Part shown: piece by piece, positions 17,536 through 26,670 of the stretch
Layout: every line of letters begins with the position of its first letter
How positions within the stretch are numbered: position 1 is the stretch's first letter
Source of the DNA: Streptomyces sp. NRRL F-5122
GTDB lineage: Bacteria > Actinomycetota > Actinomycetes > Streptomycetales > Streptomycetaceae
Assembly: GCF_001507435.1 (NCBI RefSeq)
Contig: NZ_LMWH01000259.1
Location: 4,130-68,129, forward strand
Direction of reading: 5' to 3'
DNA length: 64,000 nt
Translations under genes and position numbers: made by a program
The notes under the pieces: generated by a model
What the model was told of the DNA's origin: nothing
Seen by the model: the letters and a program-made list of their open reading frames with translations, nothing else
Database searches by the model: none

Positions 17536-19143
17536 TCAGGCGCGCAGCCAGGCCGCCGTGTCCTTGGGCAGCCGGCCCTGGTCGTCCAGCGGACCGCTGG
17601 CGATGAGGACGCGGCTGTGCGGGGGGAGGTCGGCGGGCGTGGCGGCGAGGTTCACCACACAGCTCACACCGTCGGCCCGGGTGAAGGCGAGAACGCCCTC
17701 GGGGGCGGGCACCCAGGTCAGCGGGCCGTCCCCGAACACGGGGCGCAGCCGGATCGCCTCCCGGTAGAGGGCGAGCATCGAGCCGGGGTCCCGGTCCTGG
17801 AGGTCGGCGGCGTATGTCGCCCAGTCGGCCGGCTGCGGCAGCCACGGCTCGTCCCGGGAGCCGAAACCGGCGTACGGCGCCTCGGCGGCCCAGGGCAGCG
17901 GGACCCGGCAGCCGTCACGGCCGGGATCGGCGCCGCCCGAACGGAAGTACATCGGGTCCTGGATGCGGTCCACGGGTATGTCGGCCTCGGGCAGCCCCAG
18001 TTCCTCGCCCTGGTAGACGTAGACCGCGCCGGGCAGGGCCAGCGACAGCAGTGCGGCGGCCCGCGCCCGGCGGGTACCGAGGGCGAGGTCGGTGGGGGTG
18101 CCGAAGGCCTTGGTGGAGAAGTCGAAGCCGGTGTCCGTCCGTCCGTAGCGGGTGACCGTGCGGGTCACGTCGTGGTTGCACAGCACCCAGGTGGCCGGGG
18201 CGCCCACCGGGGCGTGCTCCGCGAGAGTCGTGTCGATCGACGTGCGCAGGCGCGCCGCGTCCCAGGGGCAGGACAGGAAGGAGAAGTTGAAGGCCGTGTG
18301 CAGTTCGTCGGGGCGGAGGTAGCGGGCGAAACGCTCGGCGTCCGGCAGCCACACCTCGCCCACGAAGATTCCGTCGTGGTCGTCGGCCACGGCCCGCCAG
18401 GAGCGGTAGATGTCGTGGAGTTCGTCGCGGTCCACGAGAGGGTTGGGGTCCCGGCCCTCGACGAAGTCCGGCAGTGCGGGGTCCTTGGCGAGCAGGGCCG
18501 CCGAGTCGATGCGTACGCCCGCGACGCCGCGCTCGAACCAGAAGCGCAGGATGTCCTCGTGCTCCTGACGGACGGCCGGGTGGGCCCAGTTGAGGTCTGG
18601 CTGCTCCGGCGTGAACAGGTGCAGATACCAGTCGCCGTCGGGCAGCCGGGTCCAGACCGGCTCCGTTGAGCCGGCGAACTGGGACGGCCAGTCGTTGGGC
18701 GGCAGTTCGCCGTCCGCGCCGCGTCCGCGCCGGAAGTGGAAGAGTTCACGCTCCGGGCTGCCGGGTCCCGCGGCGAGGGCCGCCTGGAACCACGCGTGCT
18801 GGTCGGACACGTGGTTGGGCACGATGTCCACGATGGTGCGCAGGCCCAGCTCCCGCGCTTCGGCGATCAGTTTCTCGGCCTCGGCGAGCGTGCCGAAGGC
18901 GGGGTCGATGGCGCGGTAGTCGGCGACGTCGTAGCCGCCGTCCTTCATCGGTGACAGGTACCAGGGGTTGAACCACAGCGCGTCCACGCCGAGTTCGGCG
19001 AGGTACGGCAGCCTGGCGCGGACGCCCGCGAGGTCTCCGGTGCCGTCCCCGTCGCCGTCCGCGAAGCTGCGTACGTACACCTGGTAGATGACGGCGGAGC
19101 GCCACCAGTCCATGTCTTTCCGGGCAGGGGTGGGCTGTCCCAC
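17536..19143 (-). CDS. aglA: GH13 alpha-glucosidase
   Basis: A 535-residue cytoplasmic alpha-amylase-superfamily enzyme without a signal peptide. It opens with WWRSAVIYQVYVRSF, typical of oligo-1,6-glucosidase/alpha-glucosidase subfamilies. The catalytic triad is the nucleophile Asp213 (GVRIDS), acid/base Glu263 (VGEVWL) and Asp325 (CNHDVTR), and region I is DIVPNHVSDQH at 106-116. It releases glucose from short alpha-glucosides. It follows the permease genes by 36 nt, so the importer delivers its substrate. The ATG at 19143 is used; an internal Met at residue 11 is an alternative start. Confidence 0.9.
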   Translation of the reverse strand: MGQPTPARKDMDWWRSAVIYQVYVRSFADGDGDGTGDLAGVRARLPYLAELGVDALWFNPWYLSPMKDGGYDVADYRAIDPAFGTLAEAEKLIAEARELGLRTIVDIVPNHVSDQHAWFQAALAAGPGSPERELFHFRRGRGADGELPPNDWPSQFAGSTEPVWTRLPDGDWYLHLFTPEQPDLNWAHPAVRQEHEDILRFWFERGVAGVRIDSAALLAKDPALPDFVEGRDPNPLVDRDELHDIYRSWRAVADDHDGIFVGEVWLPDAERFARYLRPDELHTAFNFSFLSCPWDAARLRTSIDTTLAEHAPVGAPATWVLCNHDVTRTVTRYGRTDTGFDFSTKAFGTPTDLALGTRRARAAALLSLALPGAVYVYQGEELGLPEADIPVDRIQDPMYFRSGGADPGRDGCRVPLPWAAEAPYAGFGSRDEPWLPQPADWATYAADLQDRDPGSMLALYREAIRLRPVFGDGPLTWVPAPEGVLAFTRADGVSCVVNLAATPADLPPHSRVLIASGPLDDQGRLPKDTAAWLRA

Positions 19144-19179
19144 TGTGCTTGCCTTTCTGTCTCGGCGAGGAGGGCGATG

Positions 19180-20055
19180 TCAGCCCTTCGTGCTGCCCGC
19201 GCTGATTCCGGCGATGATGTGCCGCTGGAAGACGAGGAACAGCGCGACCATGGGAATGCTGGCGATCACCATCGCGGCCACGAGCACGGTCAGCTGGATG
19301 TTCTGTGACAGCTGGACCAGGGCCACGCTGATCGGCTGCTTGTCGGTGTCGGAGAAGACCATCAGGGGCCACAGGAAGTCCTGCCACACCGCGACCAGCG
19401 CGAAAATCGAGACCACGCCGAGGACGGGTCGCGACATGGGCAGCACGATCGACCACAGGGTGCGCAGCGGGCCGGCGCCGTCGATCTCCGCGGCCTCCAG
19501 GACGTCCCGCGGGATCTGGTCGAAGAAGCGTTTGAGCAGGTAGAGGTTGAAGGCGTTGGCGACCGCGGGCAGCCAGATCGCGAGGGGGTCGTTCAGCAGG
19601 CTGGTGTGGAGCAGCGGCAGGTCCGCCACCGTCAGGTACTTGGGCACCACCAGCGCCTGGACCGGGACCATCAGGGTGGCGAGGATGCCGCCGAGGATCA
19701 CCTTGCCGAAGGCGGGCCGCAGTTTGGACAGCGCATACGCGGCGGCCGTGCAGAACACCAGCTGGAAAAGCCAGGCGCCGGCGGCCTGGACGACCGTGTT
19801 CCACAGGTGCTGCGGCAGCTGCATGAGGTCCCAGGCGTCGGTGTAGCCGCCCAGGTTCCAGTGCCGTGGGACCAGTGTGGGCGGGGTCTCGGCCACCTCG
19901 TCGGGCGACTTCATCGCGCTGGTCGCCATCCAGTACACGGGGAACAGGAAGGCGAGCGTGAACAGCGCGACGACGCCGGTGAACACGGTCCAGTACGCCG
20001 CCCTGCCGCGCGGGCGGGCCAGGGCGGCCGGCGACACCAGGGTCCGGGTGCTCAT
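19180..20055 (-). CDS. aglG: Sugar ABC transporter permease, MalG/AglG-type
   Basis: A 291-residue inner-membrane protein with six helices and the EAA loop (DVLEAAEIDGAGPLRTLW, late in the sequence) that docks the ATPase. It forms the translocation pore with the adjacent MalF-type permease. Its ATG at 20055 overlaps the upstream permease stop by 4 nt, indicating translational coupling. No ATP-binding subunit is encoded nearby; Streptomyces sugar importers of this class commonly share the ATPase MsiK, which probably applies here. Confidence 0.9.
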   Translation of the reverse strand: MSTRTLVSPAALARPRGRAAYWTVFTGVVALFTLAFLFPVYWMATSAMKSPDEVAETPPTLVPRHWNLGGYTDAWDLMQLPQHLWNTVVQAAGAWLFQLVFCTAAAYALSKLRPAFGKVILGGILATLMVPVQALVVPKYLTVADLPLLHTSLLNDPLAIWLPAVANAFNLYLLKRFFDQIPRDVLEAAEIDGAGPLRTLWSIVLPMSRPVLGVVSIFALVAVWQDFLWPLMVFSDTDKQPISVALVQLSQNIQLTVLVAAMVIASIPMVALFLVFQRHIIAGISAGSTKG

Positions 20056-21008
20056 GCGTCCTCCTCTCCGGAGCGGGTCAGCCGCAGGTAGAGGGCGGAG
20101 AAGAGGCCGAGCAGCACCAGCAGCATGACGCTCAGCGCACAGGCGCCGCCGAAGTCGTTGTAGAGAAAGGCGTACTTGTAGATCAGATAGAGCACGGTGA
20201 CCGTGGCGTTCTCCGGGCCGCCGCCGGTGATCACGAACGGCTCGGTGAAGACCTGCATCGTCGCGATGATCTGCAGCAGCATCAGCATGAGGATGACGAA
20301 CCGGGTCTGCGGGATCGTCACGTGCCGGATGCGCTGGAGGAGGTTCGCGCCGTCCAGTTCCGCGGCCTCGTACAGCTCGCCGGGGATGGACTGGAGGGCG
20401 GCCAGGTAGATCAGGACGGTGCCGCCCATGTTGGCCCAGGTCGCCACGAGCACCAGCGATACCAGAGCGGTGTCGGCTCCGTTGGTCCAGTTCGAGGTGG
20501 GCAGGTGCAGGAAGCGGAGCGCCTCGTTGGCGAGGCCGGCTCCCGGATCGTAGAACCACTTCCACAGCAGGGCGCTGACCACCGGCGGGATCATCACCGG
20601 CAGGTAGACCACGACCCGGAAGAACGCCTTGGCGTGGCGCAGTTCGTTCAGGACGAGGGCCAGGACGAAGGGGACCGCGAAACCGATCAGCAGGGCCAGC
20701 AGCGTGAAGGTGAGGGTGTTGCGCCAGGCGGCGCCGAACTCCGGATCGTGCAGCACTCGGGAGAAGTTCGCGGTGCCGACCCACTCGGGCGGGGAGCCCG
20801 GCGTGAACTTCTGGAAGGCGATCACGACCGCGCGGATCGCCGGGTACCAGGAGAACAGGGCGAAGCAGGTCAGCCCGCCGAGGAGGAAGCCGTACGCGCG
20901 GGCCTGGTCCGCGAGGCGGCGCCGCCTCCGGCCCCCTACCGGAGGCGGCGCCGGTACCGGGTGTACGGGGACCGCCGAGGCCGTCCTCCGTGCAGCCGTC
21001 TTGGTCAT
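20052..21008 (-). CDS. aglF: Sugar ABC transporter permease, MalF/AglF-type
   Basis: A 318-residue inner-membrane permease with a basic N-terminus (GGRRRRRLADQ), six helices and the EAA motif (ELYEAAELDGANLLQRIRH). It pairs with the MalG-type subunit. I start at the ATG at 21008, 5 nt after the binding-protein stop; the longer frame lies wholly inside the binding-protein gene. Order and spacing (binding protein, F, G) match the Streptomyces alpha-glucoside aglEFG importers. Confidence 0.9.
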   Translation of the reverse strand: MTKTAARRTASAVPVHPVPAPPPVGGRRRRRLADQARAYGFLLGGLTCFALFSWYPAIRAVVIAFQKFTPGSPPEWVGTANFSRVLHDPEFGAAWRNTLTFTLLALLIGFAVPFVLALVLNELRHAKAFFRVVVYLPVMIPPVVSALLWKWFYDPGAGLANEALRFLHLPTSNWTNGADTALVSLVLVATWANMGGTVLIYLAALQSIPGELYEAAELDGANLLQRIRHVTIPQTRFVILMLMLLQIIATMQVFTEPFVITGGGPENATVTVLYLIYKYAFLYNDFGGACALSVMLLVLLGLFSALYLRLTRSGEEDA

Positions 21009-21013
21009 CGCCG

Positions 21014-22360
21014 TCAGCCCCGGGCCAGGATGCCGTCGATCTTGCCGGAGGCGTCCTTGAGGAGCTGGTCGATGTCGGCGTCCTTCTTGGTGAGGACGGC
21101 GGAGACGGCACCGTCGAGGACGGAGTAGATCTGCTGGGCGTTCGGCGGCTCGATCTTCATCTGGAGCGCCTGGTTGCCGTCGAGGAAGGACTGGTAGTTC
21201 TCGACCGGCACGTTGGCGTTGGCCTTCTTGACCTCCTGGTCCTTGGCGTCGGCGGCGCCGGTGAACAGCCGGGGCTCCGGGAGACCGACCGGGGCGTTGT
21301 TCTGCTTGGCGCGCGCGTAGTCGCCGAGGAAGCCCTTGCCGGGGGTGAGGAACATGTGGTCGAGCCACTTCAGTCCGGCCCGGATCTGTTCCGGGGTGGC
21401 CTTCTTGTTGAACATGTAGCCGTCGCCGCCGATCAGCGTGCCCTTTCCGCCGGGCATGGGGCCGATGGCGAGATCCTGGTAGTTGCCGCCCTTCTCCTTG
21501 ACCAGGATCGGGATGTTGTCGGGGGCGGAGAGGTACATGCCGAGCTTCCCCGAACCCATCAGCTGCTGCACGTCGTTGAGGACGAGGAGCTGCTTGCTGC
21601 CCATGGAGTTGTCGGTCCAGCGCATGTCGTGCAGGTTCTGCAGCACGGCGTGGCCCTCGGGGGTGTCGACGGTGGCGTTCTTGCCGTCGGCGCTGACGAC
21701 GTCCCCGCCCTGCGAGTACAGCTCGGCCGTGAAGTGCCAGCCGCCCTGGTTCTGTGCGCTGTAGTCGGCGTAGCCCACGGTCCCGTTGCCGAGCGCGGCT
21801 ATCTTCTTGGCGTCGGCGCGGACCTCCTCCCAGGTGGCCGGGGGCTTCTCGGGGTCGAGGCCGGCCTGCTCGAAGAGCTTCTTGTTGTAGATCAGCCCCA
21901 TCGAGTAGCCGGTGCGCGGGACGCCGTAGATCTTGCCGTCGACGGTGTAGATGTCCCGCAGCTGCTGCTGCAGGGTGTCGTAGCTCTTCAACTCCTTGAC
22001 GTACGAGGTGATGTCGGCCGCCTGCCCGGTGTCGACGACGTGCTTGACGTCCGTGAAGTACGTGTAGAACACGTCCTCCATCTGGCCGCCCGCGAGCTTG
22101 GCGTCGAAGGTCTTGGGGTCCTCACAGGGGAATGCGTCATGGGCGACGACGTCGATGTCCGTGTTCTTCTTCTCGAAGGACGCGATGTCGTCCTCGAAGA
22201 ACTTGCGGTCCACCTTGGCGCTCTTGGGCGGCTCGCAGTTGACCGTGATACGCGTCTTGCCGCTCGCCGAGTCGCCGTCTGATCCGCATGCGGACGCGGC
22301 GAGGGCGAGCGAACAGACGCTGAGCGCGGCGAGGGTACGGCGGATCCCGGTGCTTCTCAT
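21014..22360 (-). CDS. aglE: Sugar ABC transporter solute-binding lipoprotein
   Basis: A 448-residue extracellular binding lipoprotein of the maltose/alpha-glucoside type. The signal peptide ends in a lipobox (LAASAC, Cys25), so the mature protein is anchored outside the membrane and delivers oligosaccharide to the F/G permeases. The ATG at 22360 gives a normal signal peptide; the upstream extension does not. It is the first structural gene after lacI in an operon continuing through the permeases, GH13 and GH87-like genes. The binding specificity, possibly nigero- or malto-oligosaccharides, is inferred only from the enzymes. Confidence 0.9.
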   Translation of the reverse strand: MRSTGIRRTLAALSVCSLALAASACGSDGDSASGKTRITVNCEPPKSAKVDRKFFEDDIASFEKKNTDIDVVAHDAFPCEDPKTFDAKLAGGQMEDVFYTYFTDVKHVVDTGQAADITSYVKELKSYDTLQQQLRDIYTVDGKIYGVPRTGYSMGLIYNKKLFEQAGLDPEKPPATWEEVRADAKKIAALGNGTVGYADYSAQNQGGWHFTAELYSQGGDVVSADGKNATVDTPEGHAVLQNLHDMRWTDNSMGSKQLLVLNDVQQLMGSGKLGMYLSAPDNIPILVKEKGGNYQDLAIGPMPGGKGTLIGGDGYMFNKKATPEQIRAGLKWLDHMFLTPGKGFLGDYARAKQNNAPVGLPEPRLFTGAADAKDQEVKKANANVPVENYQSFLDGNQALQMKIEPPNAQQIYSVLDGAVSAVLTKKDADIDQLLKDASGKIDGILARG

Positions 22361-22470
22361 CGGTGGACCCCTTCGGGCAGGAGCGGTGGGCGCCGCACAC
22401 TCAAGCACCGACAGCAGCAAGTCGCAAGATGTCGCGCAGAATCTGAAATTATTTGACAGTACACCGGATC
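22361..22470 (-). promoter_or_regulatory. Putative promoter/operator region of the alpha-glucoside operon
   Basis: A 110-nt gap between lacI and the binding-protein gene, noticeably AT-richer than its surroundings. On the minus strand TTACTG and AATAAT lie about 18 nt apart and could be a weak -35/-10. Downstream of them CTTGCGACTTGC contains two direct copies of the CTTGC element known from Streptomyces MalR-type operators. This is a candidate site for the upstream LacI regulator. Confidence 0.4.
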
Positions 22471-23469
22471 TCAGTAACGAGGTGCTTGCGCAGTCGACCC
22501 CCTGACCACCAGCTCGGGCTCGAACAGCAGCTCGTCCGCCGGGACGGAACTGCCCCCGATCTGTACGTTCAGCAACTCGACGGCGGCCTTCCCCATCGAC
22601 TCGATCGGCTGCCGGACGGTGGTGAGAGGCGGTTCCGTGCAGTTCATCAGTGCCGAGTCGTCGTAGCCCACGACCGAGATCTGCGACGGGACGTCGAGGC
22701 CCCGGCGGCGGGCGGCCCGCACCACGCCCAGCGCCAACGGGTCGCTGGCGCAGATGAAGCCGGTGACCCCTCGGTCGATGAGCTTGGCCGCCGCAGCGTG
22801 TCCGCCCTCGATGGAGAAGATGGTCCGGGCGACGAACTCGTCGGGCAGCTCCCCGGCGATCGCCCGCGCCGCCGCGAGTTTACGGGCCGACGGGACGTGG
22901 TCCCCGGGCCCGAGCACCAGCCCGATCCGCTCGTGCCCCAGCGAGGCGAGGTGACGCCAGGCCTGCTCCACGGCCACCGCGTCGTCGCAGGAGACGCCGG
23001 GGAAACCCAGGTGCTCGATCGCCGCGTTGACCAGCACCACCGGGATGTTGCGGTCGGCGAGCAGCCGGTAGTGGTCGTGCGGCGCGTCGGCCTGCGCGTA
23101 CAGACCGCCGGCGAAGACCACTCCGGAGACCTGTTGTTGCAGCAGCAACGCCACATAGTCCGCCTCGGAGACACCGCCCTTGGTCTGGGTGCACAGCACG
23201 GGAGTCAGCCCGAGTTGCGCGAGCGCGCCCCCGATGACCTCGGCGAACGCCGGGAAGATGGGGTTCTGCAGCTCCGGGAGGACGAGCCCGACGAGCCGGG
23301 ACCGCTCCCCGCGCAACTGCGTGGGCCGTTCGTAGCCCAGTACATCGAGGGCGGAGAGCACCGACTGCCGGGTGGCCTCGGAGACACCGGGTTTGCCGTT
23401 GAGCACCCGGCTGACCGTGGCCTCACTGACCCCGACCTTCTTCGCCACTTCAGCAAGTCGTCGCGTCAT
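22471..23469 (-). CDS. LacI-family transcriptional regulator
   Basis: A 332-residue LacI/GalR regulator. The N-terminal helix-turn-helix is LAEVAKKVGVSEATVSRVLN (residues 5-24), with the hinge at about 50-60 and then a periplasmic-binding-protein-like sugar-binding domain. The ATG at 23469 starts exactly before the HTH. It lies immediately upstream of the alpha-glucoside importer in the same direction and is very probably its repressor (AglR/MalR-like), relieved by an imported alpha-glucoside. Upstream of the start, GCGCAAGGAATGCAAG and TTTTGCG form an imperfect inverted repeat that may be an autoregulatory site. Confidence 0.92.
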   Translation of the reverse strand: MTRRLAEVAKKVGVSEATVSRVLNGKPGVSEATRQSVLSALDVLGYERPTQLRGERSRLVGLVLPELQNPIFPAFAEVIGGALAQLGLTPVLCTQTKGGVSEADYVALLLQQQVSGVVFAGGLYAQADAPHDHYRLLADRNIPVVLVNAAIEHLGFPGVSCDDAVAVEQAWRHLASLGHERIGLVLGPGDHVPSARKLAAARAIAGELPDEFVARTIFSIEGGHAAAAKLIDRGVTGFICASDPLALGVVRAARRRGLDVPSQISVVGYDDSALMNCTEPPLTTVRQPIESMGKAAVELLNVQIGGSSVPADELLFEPELVVRGSTAQAPRY

Positions 23470-23648
23470 GCGCGCAAGAATAGCGCAAGGAATGCAAGCC
23501 TTTTGCGTTCGGGAGACAATCGCCGTCTCGATCCGACTGCGGGCATCCCCGGCCCCGGGCCGCGAGCGGCGGCGGGAGGGACCGCGGCGTGCAACGCGCC
23601 GCATGCCGCCCCAGGGTCCCTCGTCCGGATCATGCCGGCGTCGCGAGC

Positions 23649-23677
23649 CGGCCGAGAGGCGCAGTCCCTCTCAGCCG
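23649..23677 (-). terminator. Hairpin after the polyamine-type importer operon
   Basis: An 11-bp stem with one mismatch (CGGCCGAGAGG pairing with CCTCTCAGCCG, 7-nt loop) lies 22 nt beyond the potC stop on the minus strand. Confidence 0.6.
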
Positions 23678-23698
23678 ACCCGATCCCGACGAAAGGCC

Positions 23699-24514
23699 CT
23701 AGATCCGGCTCTCCGTCGCCGTGTCCGCCGACAGGCGCTGGGCGATGTAGATCGGGATCACCGACAGCAGCACGAGCACCGCCGCCACCACGTTCACGAC
23801 CGGGGCCTGTTGCGGCCTGGTCATGTTGTTGAAGATCCAGATCGGGAGGGTCTCGATGCCGGGTCCGGCCGTGAACGTCGTCACCACGATCTCGTCGAAG
23901 GACAGCGCGAAGGCCAGCAGCGCACCCGCGAACAGTGCCGAGCGCACCAGCGGGAAGGTGACGTCGACGAAGGCGCGGAACGAGTCGGCGCCCAGGTCCA
24001 TCGCCGCCTCCTCGTACGTGCCGGAGGTACGGCGCAGCCGCGCGACCACGTTGTTGAACACGACGACGATGCAGAACGTCGCATGTCCGACGATCACGGT
24101 GAACAGCCCGAGGCCGACGCCGAGCGGCTCCAGCACCGTGCCGAAGGCCGAGTTGAGCGCGATGCCGGTGACGATGCCGGGCAGTGCGATCGGCAGCACG
24201 ACGACGAAGGAGAGCGCGTCGCGCCCGAAGAAGCGGTGCCTGGCCACCGCGAACGCGATCAGCGTGCCGAGCACCAGCGCGATCGCCGTGGCCCCGAGGC
24301 CCGCCTTCACCGAGACCCACAGCGCGTTGCGGGCCCCGGCGTTCTCCCAGGCCACCGACCACCAGTGGGCGGTCCAGCCGGGTGGCGGCCAACTCGCGCT
24401 GCGGTCGGGGTTGAAGGAGTTGACCAGGACGAGCGCGAGCGGAACGTAGATGACCGCGAAGCCCATTCCGGCGGCGATGCGCAGCGCGATACGCGCGGGG
24501 CGGGACAGTTGCAT
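23699..24514 (-). CDS. potC: ABC transporter permease, PotC-type
   Basis: A 271-residue inner-membrane permease of the spermidine/putrescine class with six helices and an EAA loop (YEEAAMDLGADSFRAF). It begins 15 nt after the PotB-type gene and ends the importer operon. It forms the pore with PotB and is energised by the PotA-type ATPase encoded upstream. The substrate may be a polyamine or a related cation such as a GABA-like compound; sequence alone does not decide. Confidence 0.9.
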   Translation of the reverse strand: MQLSRPARIALRIAAGMGFAVIYVPLALVLVNSFNPDRSASWPPPGWTAHWWSVAWENAGARNALWVSVKAGLGATAIALVLGTLIAFAVARHRFFGRDALSFVVVLPIALPGIVTGIALNSAFGTVLEPLGVGLGLFTVIVGHATFCIVVVFNNVVARLRRTSGTYEEAAMDLGADSFRAFVDVTFPLVRSALFAGALLAFALSFDEIVVTTFTAGPGIETLPIWIFNNMTRPQQAPVVNVVAAVLVLLSVIPIYIAQRLSADTATESRI

Positions 24515-24529
24515 GACGAGGGACCTCTT

Positions 24530-25420
24530 CTAGAGGCTGCTGAGCGCGCCGGTGCGGCGCATCGCCAGCAGGTACAGCACGATGACCACCACCGGAACCG
24601 TGCCCAGGGCAGCGGCCATGGGCAGGTTGAGCTCGATGTTGGAGTACACGAGGTTGCCGATCAGCTGGGTCTTGCCGCCGACGATCTGGACCGTGATGTA
24701 GTCGCCGAGACTGAGGGAGAAGGTGAAGACCGAGCCGGCGGCGACCGAGGGCAGCACCATCGGCAGCACGACCGAGCGGAAGGTGCGACCGGGCCGCGCC
24801 CCCAGATCGGCCGACGCGTCCATCAGGCCCGCGGGCAGCTGCTCGAGCGCCGTGTGGATCGGCAGGATCATGTACGGCAGCCAGAGGTAGGTGAGCGTCA
24901 TGACCGTGGCCGGGAGTCCGAAGCCCGGACCGTCGAGGCCCAGCGGCTTCAGCATCCAGTCGGCGAGCCCGCCCTCGGACAGGATCAGCCGCCACGCGTA
25001 CACCTTCACCAGGTAACTCGCCCACAGCGGCGTGAGGATGGCGACCACCAGCCAGGGCCGCCACCTGGGCCGGGCGACCCGCGCGGTGTAGAAGGCCACC
25101 GGGAAGGCGATCACCGCGCACAGGACGGTGACGGCCAGGGCCACGCCGACGCTGCGCAGGATGACCTGGCGGAAGACGGGCGTGGTGAACAACTCGTGGA
25201 AGTTGTCCGTCGACCAGACCTTCACCACCTCGGAGGTGAAGGAGTTCGTCGTCCAGAACGCCGAGATGAACAGGATGGCCAGCGAGCCGAGATACAGCAC
25301 GGCCAGCCACAGCAGCGGGGCGGTCAGCAGCAGGGACAGCCGCAGCCGCGGGCGGCGGTGCAGCAGCCCGGCGAGCCGCCGGACGGGGGACCGTCCGGCG
25401 GCAGGCAGGGTGGCGGTCAT
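24530..25420 (-). CDS. potB: ABC transporter permease, PotB-type
   Basis: A 296-residue inner-membrane permease of the spermidine/putrescine family. An N-terminal hydrophilic stretch of about 35 residues is followed by six helices. The coupling loop contains LMDASADLGARPGRTFRS, the variant EAA motif of this family. The ATG at 25420 lies 9 nt after the binding-protein stop, typical of a tightly packed operon. It partners PotC. Confidence 0.9.
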   Translation of the reverse strand: MTATLPAAGRSPVRRLAGLLHRRPRLRLSLLLTAPLLWLAVLYLGSLAILFISAFWTTNSFTSEVVKVWSTDNFHELFTTPVFRQVILRSVGVALAVTVLCAVIAFPVAFYTARVARPRWRPWLVVAILTPLWASYLVKVYAWRLILSEGGLADWMLKPLGLDGPGFGLPATVMTLTYLWLPYMILPIHTALEQLPAGLMDASADLGARPGRTFRSVVLPMVLPSVAAGSVFTFSLSLGDYITVQIVGGKTQLIGNLVYSNIELNLPMAAALGTVPVVVIVLYLLAMRRTGALSSL

Positions 25421-25429
25421 CGTGGTGCC

Positions 25430-26641
25430 TCAGCCCTTGATCTCGGTCCAGGCCTGGACCCACTTGGCGTACGGGACGCACTTGACGTCCGTACGGCCGT
25501 CAAGGCACTGCTCGATCGGCGTGTTCCAGAAGGCGACGTTCTTCCAGTAGGCCGTGTCGGCGGCGTGGAAGGTGGTGCAGAAGCTCTTGTCGCTGGTCTC
25601 GTCGCACGCCTTGGCGTTGGACGGGGCCTCACCGAAGTACTCGGCGACCTGGGCGTTGACCTTCGGCGAGATGATCCAGTCCATCCACTTGTAGCCGCAG
25701 TTGGGGTGCTTGGCCTTGGCGGAGAGCATCCAGGTGTCGGACCAGCCGGTCGCCCCCTCCTTGGGCACGAACGCCTTCACCTTGGCGCCCTCGCCCTGCG
25801 TGAGGTTGGCGATGACCTGCCAGGTGGTGCCGATCACGGAGTCGCCGCTCTTGAAGGCGGAGATCTCCTTGAGGTAGTCGCTCCAGTACTCGCCCACGTT
25901 CGCGTTCTGCTTCTTCAGCAGATCGACCGCCGCGTCGAACTGCTTCTGGTCCAGCGCGTACGGGTCCTTGATCTTCAACTCGGGCTTGGTCGCCTTCAGA
26001 TACAGCGCCGCGTCCGCGATGTAGATCGGCGAGTCGTACGCGGTGACGTGGCCCTTGTACTTCGCCGCGTCGTCGAAGACGGCGGACCAGGAGGTCGGCG
26101 CGGGCTTGACCTTGTCGGTGTTGTACATGAGCAGGTTGGCACCACGGCCGTGCGGGATGCCGTACGCCTTGCCGCCCACGGAGTTCCAGGCCTGCAGCTT
26201 CAGGTCGCCGAAGACGTCCTTGTAGTTCGGTACGAGGTCGGTGTTCACCGGCGCCGCGTCACCGGAGGCGATCAGCCGGAGGGAGGCGTCGCCCGAGGCG
26301 GAGACGGCGTCGTACTCGCCGGTCTTCATCAGCTTGACCATCTCGTCCGAGCTGGCGGCGACCTTGGAGTGGACCTGACATCCGGTTTGCTTCTCGAAGT
26401 CGCTGACCCAGTCGACCTTGGGGTCGTTGGAGCCGTCCTCGACATAGCCGGCCCAGGCGATCAGGTTGACCTGCCCCTCGGTCTTGCCGAGCTTGGACGG
26501 CGCCTTCAGGTCCGGCGGGTTGAGGCCCGTGGACGAGGAGGAGCCGCCCGAGTCGGACGAGCCGCAGGCGGTGGCCGCGATCAGCACCGCGGCGGCGGTC
26601 ACGGCCTTGAGGGTGGGAGTGAGACGCACGACGTTCTCCAT
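25430..26641 (-). CDS. potD: Polyamine-type ABC solute-binding lipoprotein
   Basis: A 403-residue extracellular binding lipoprotein of the PotD/PotF class. The lipobox is LIAATAC (Cys at about 25), followed by a Ser/Gly linker and a two-lobe binding domain with the family phrases VNLIAWAGYVEDG and TGCQVHSKVAASSDEM. It has six or seven mature cysteines, several near the C-terminus (CDETSDKSFC), which may form disulfides. The ATG at 26641 is chosen because the upstream extension lacks signal character. It sits 29 nt after the ATPase gene. Confidence 0.9.
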   Translation of the reverse strand: MENVVRLTPTLKAVTAAAVLIAATACGSSDSGGSSSSTGLNPPDLKAPSKLGKTEGQVNLIAWAGYVEDGSNDPKVDWVSDFEKQTGCQVHSKVAASSDEMVKLMKTGEYDAVSASGDASLRLIASGDAAPVNTDLVPNYKDVFGDLKLQAWNSVGGKAYGIPHGRGANLLMYNTDKVKPAPTSWSAVFDDAAKYKGHVTAYDSPIYIADAALYLKATKPELKIKDPYALDQKQFDAAVDLLKKQNANVGEYWSDYLKEISAFKSGDSVIGTTWQVIANLTQGEGAKVKAFVPKEGATGWSDTWMLSAKAKHPNCGYKWMDWIISPKVNAQVAEYFGEAPSNAKACDETSDKSFCTTFHAADTAYWKNVAFWNTPIEQCLDGRTDVKCVPYAKWVQAWTEIKG

Positions 26642-26670
26642 ACGTGACGGTGAGGGTGGCGTGGAGCGGG

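Noticed and set aside
23372..26647. A 1091-codon plus-strand open frame opposite the lacI and pot genes
   Set aside because: It is an antisense frame produced by high-GC codon bias; the translation is Arg/Gly/Asp-rich without domains, and real genes occupy the other strand.
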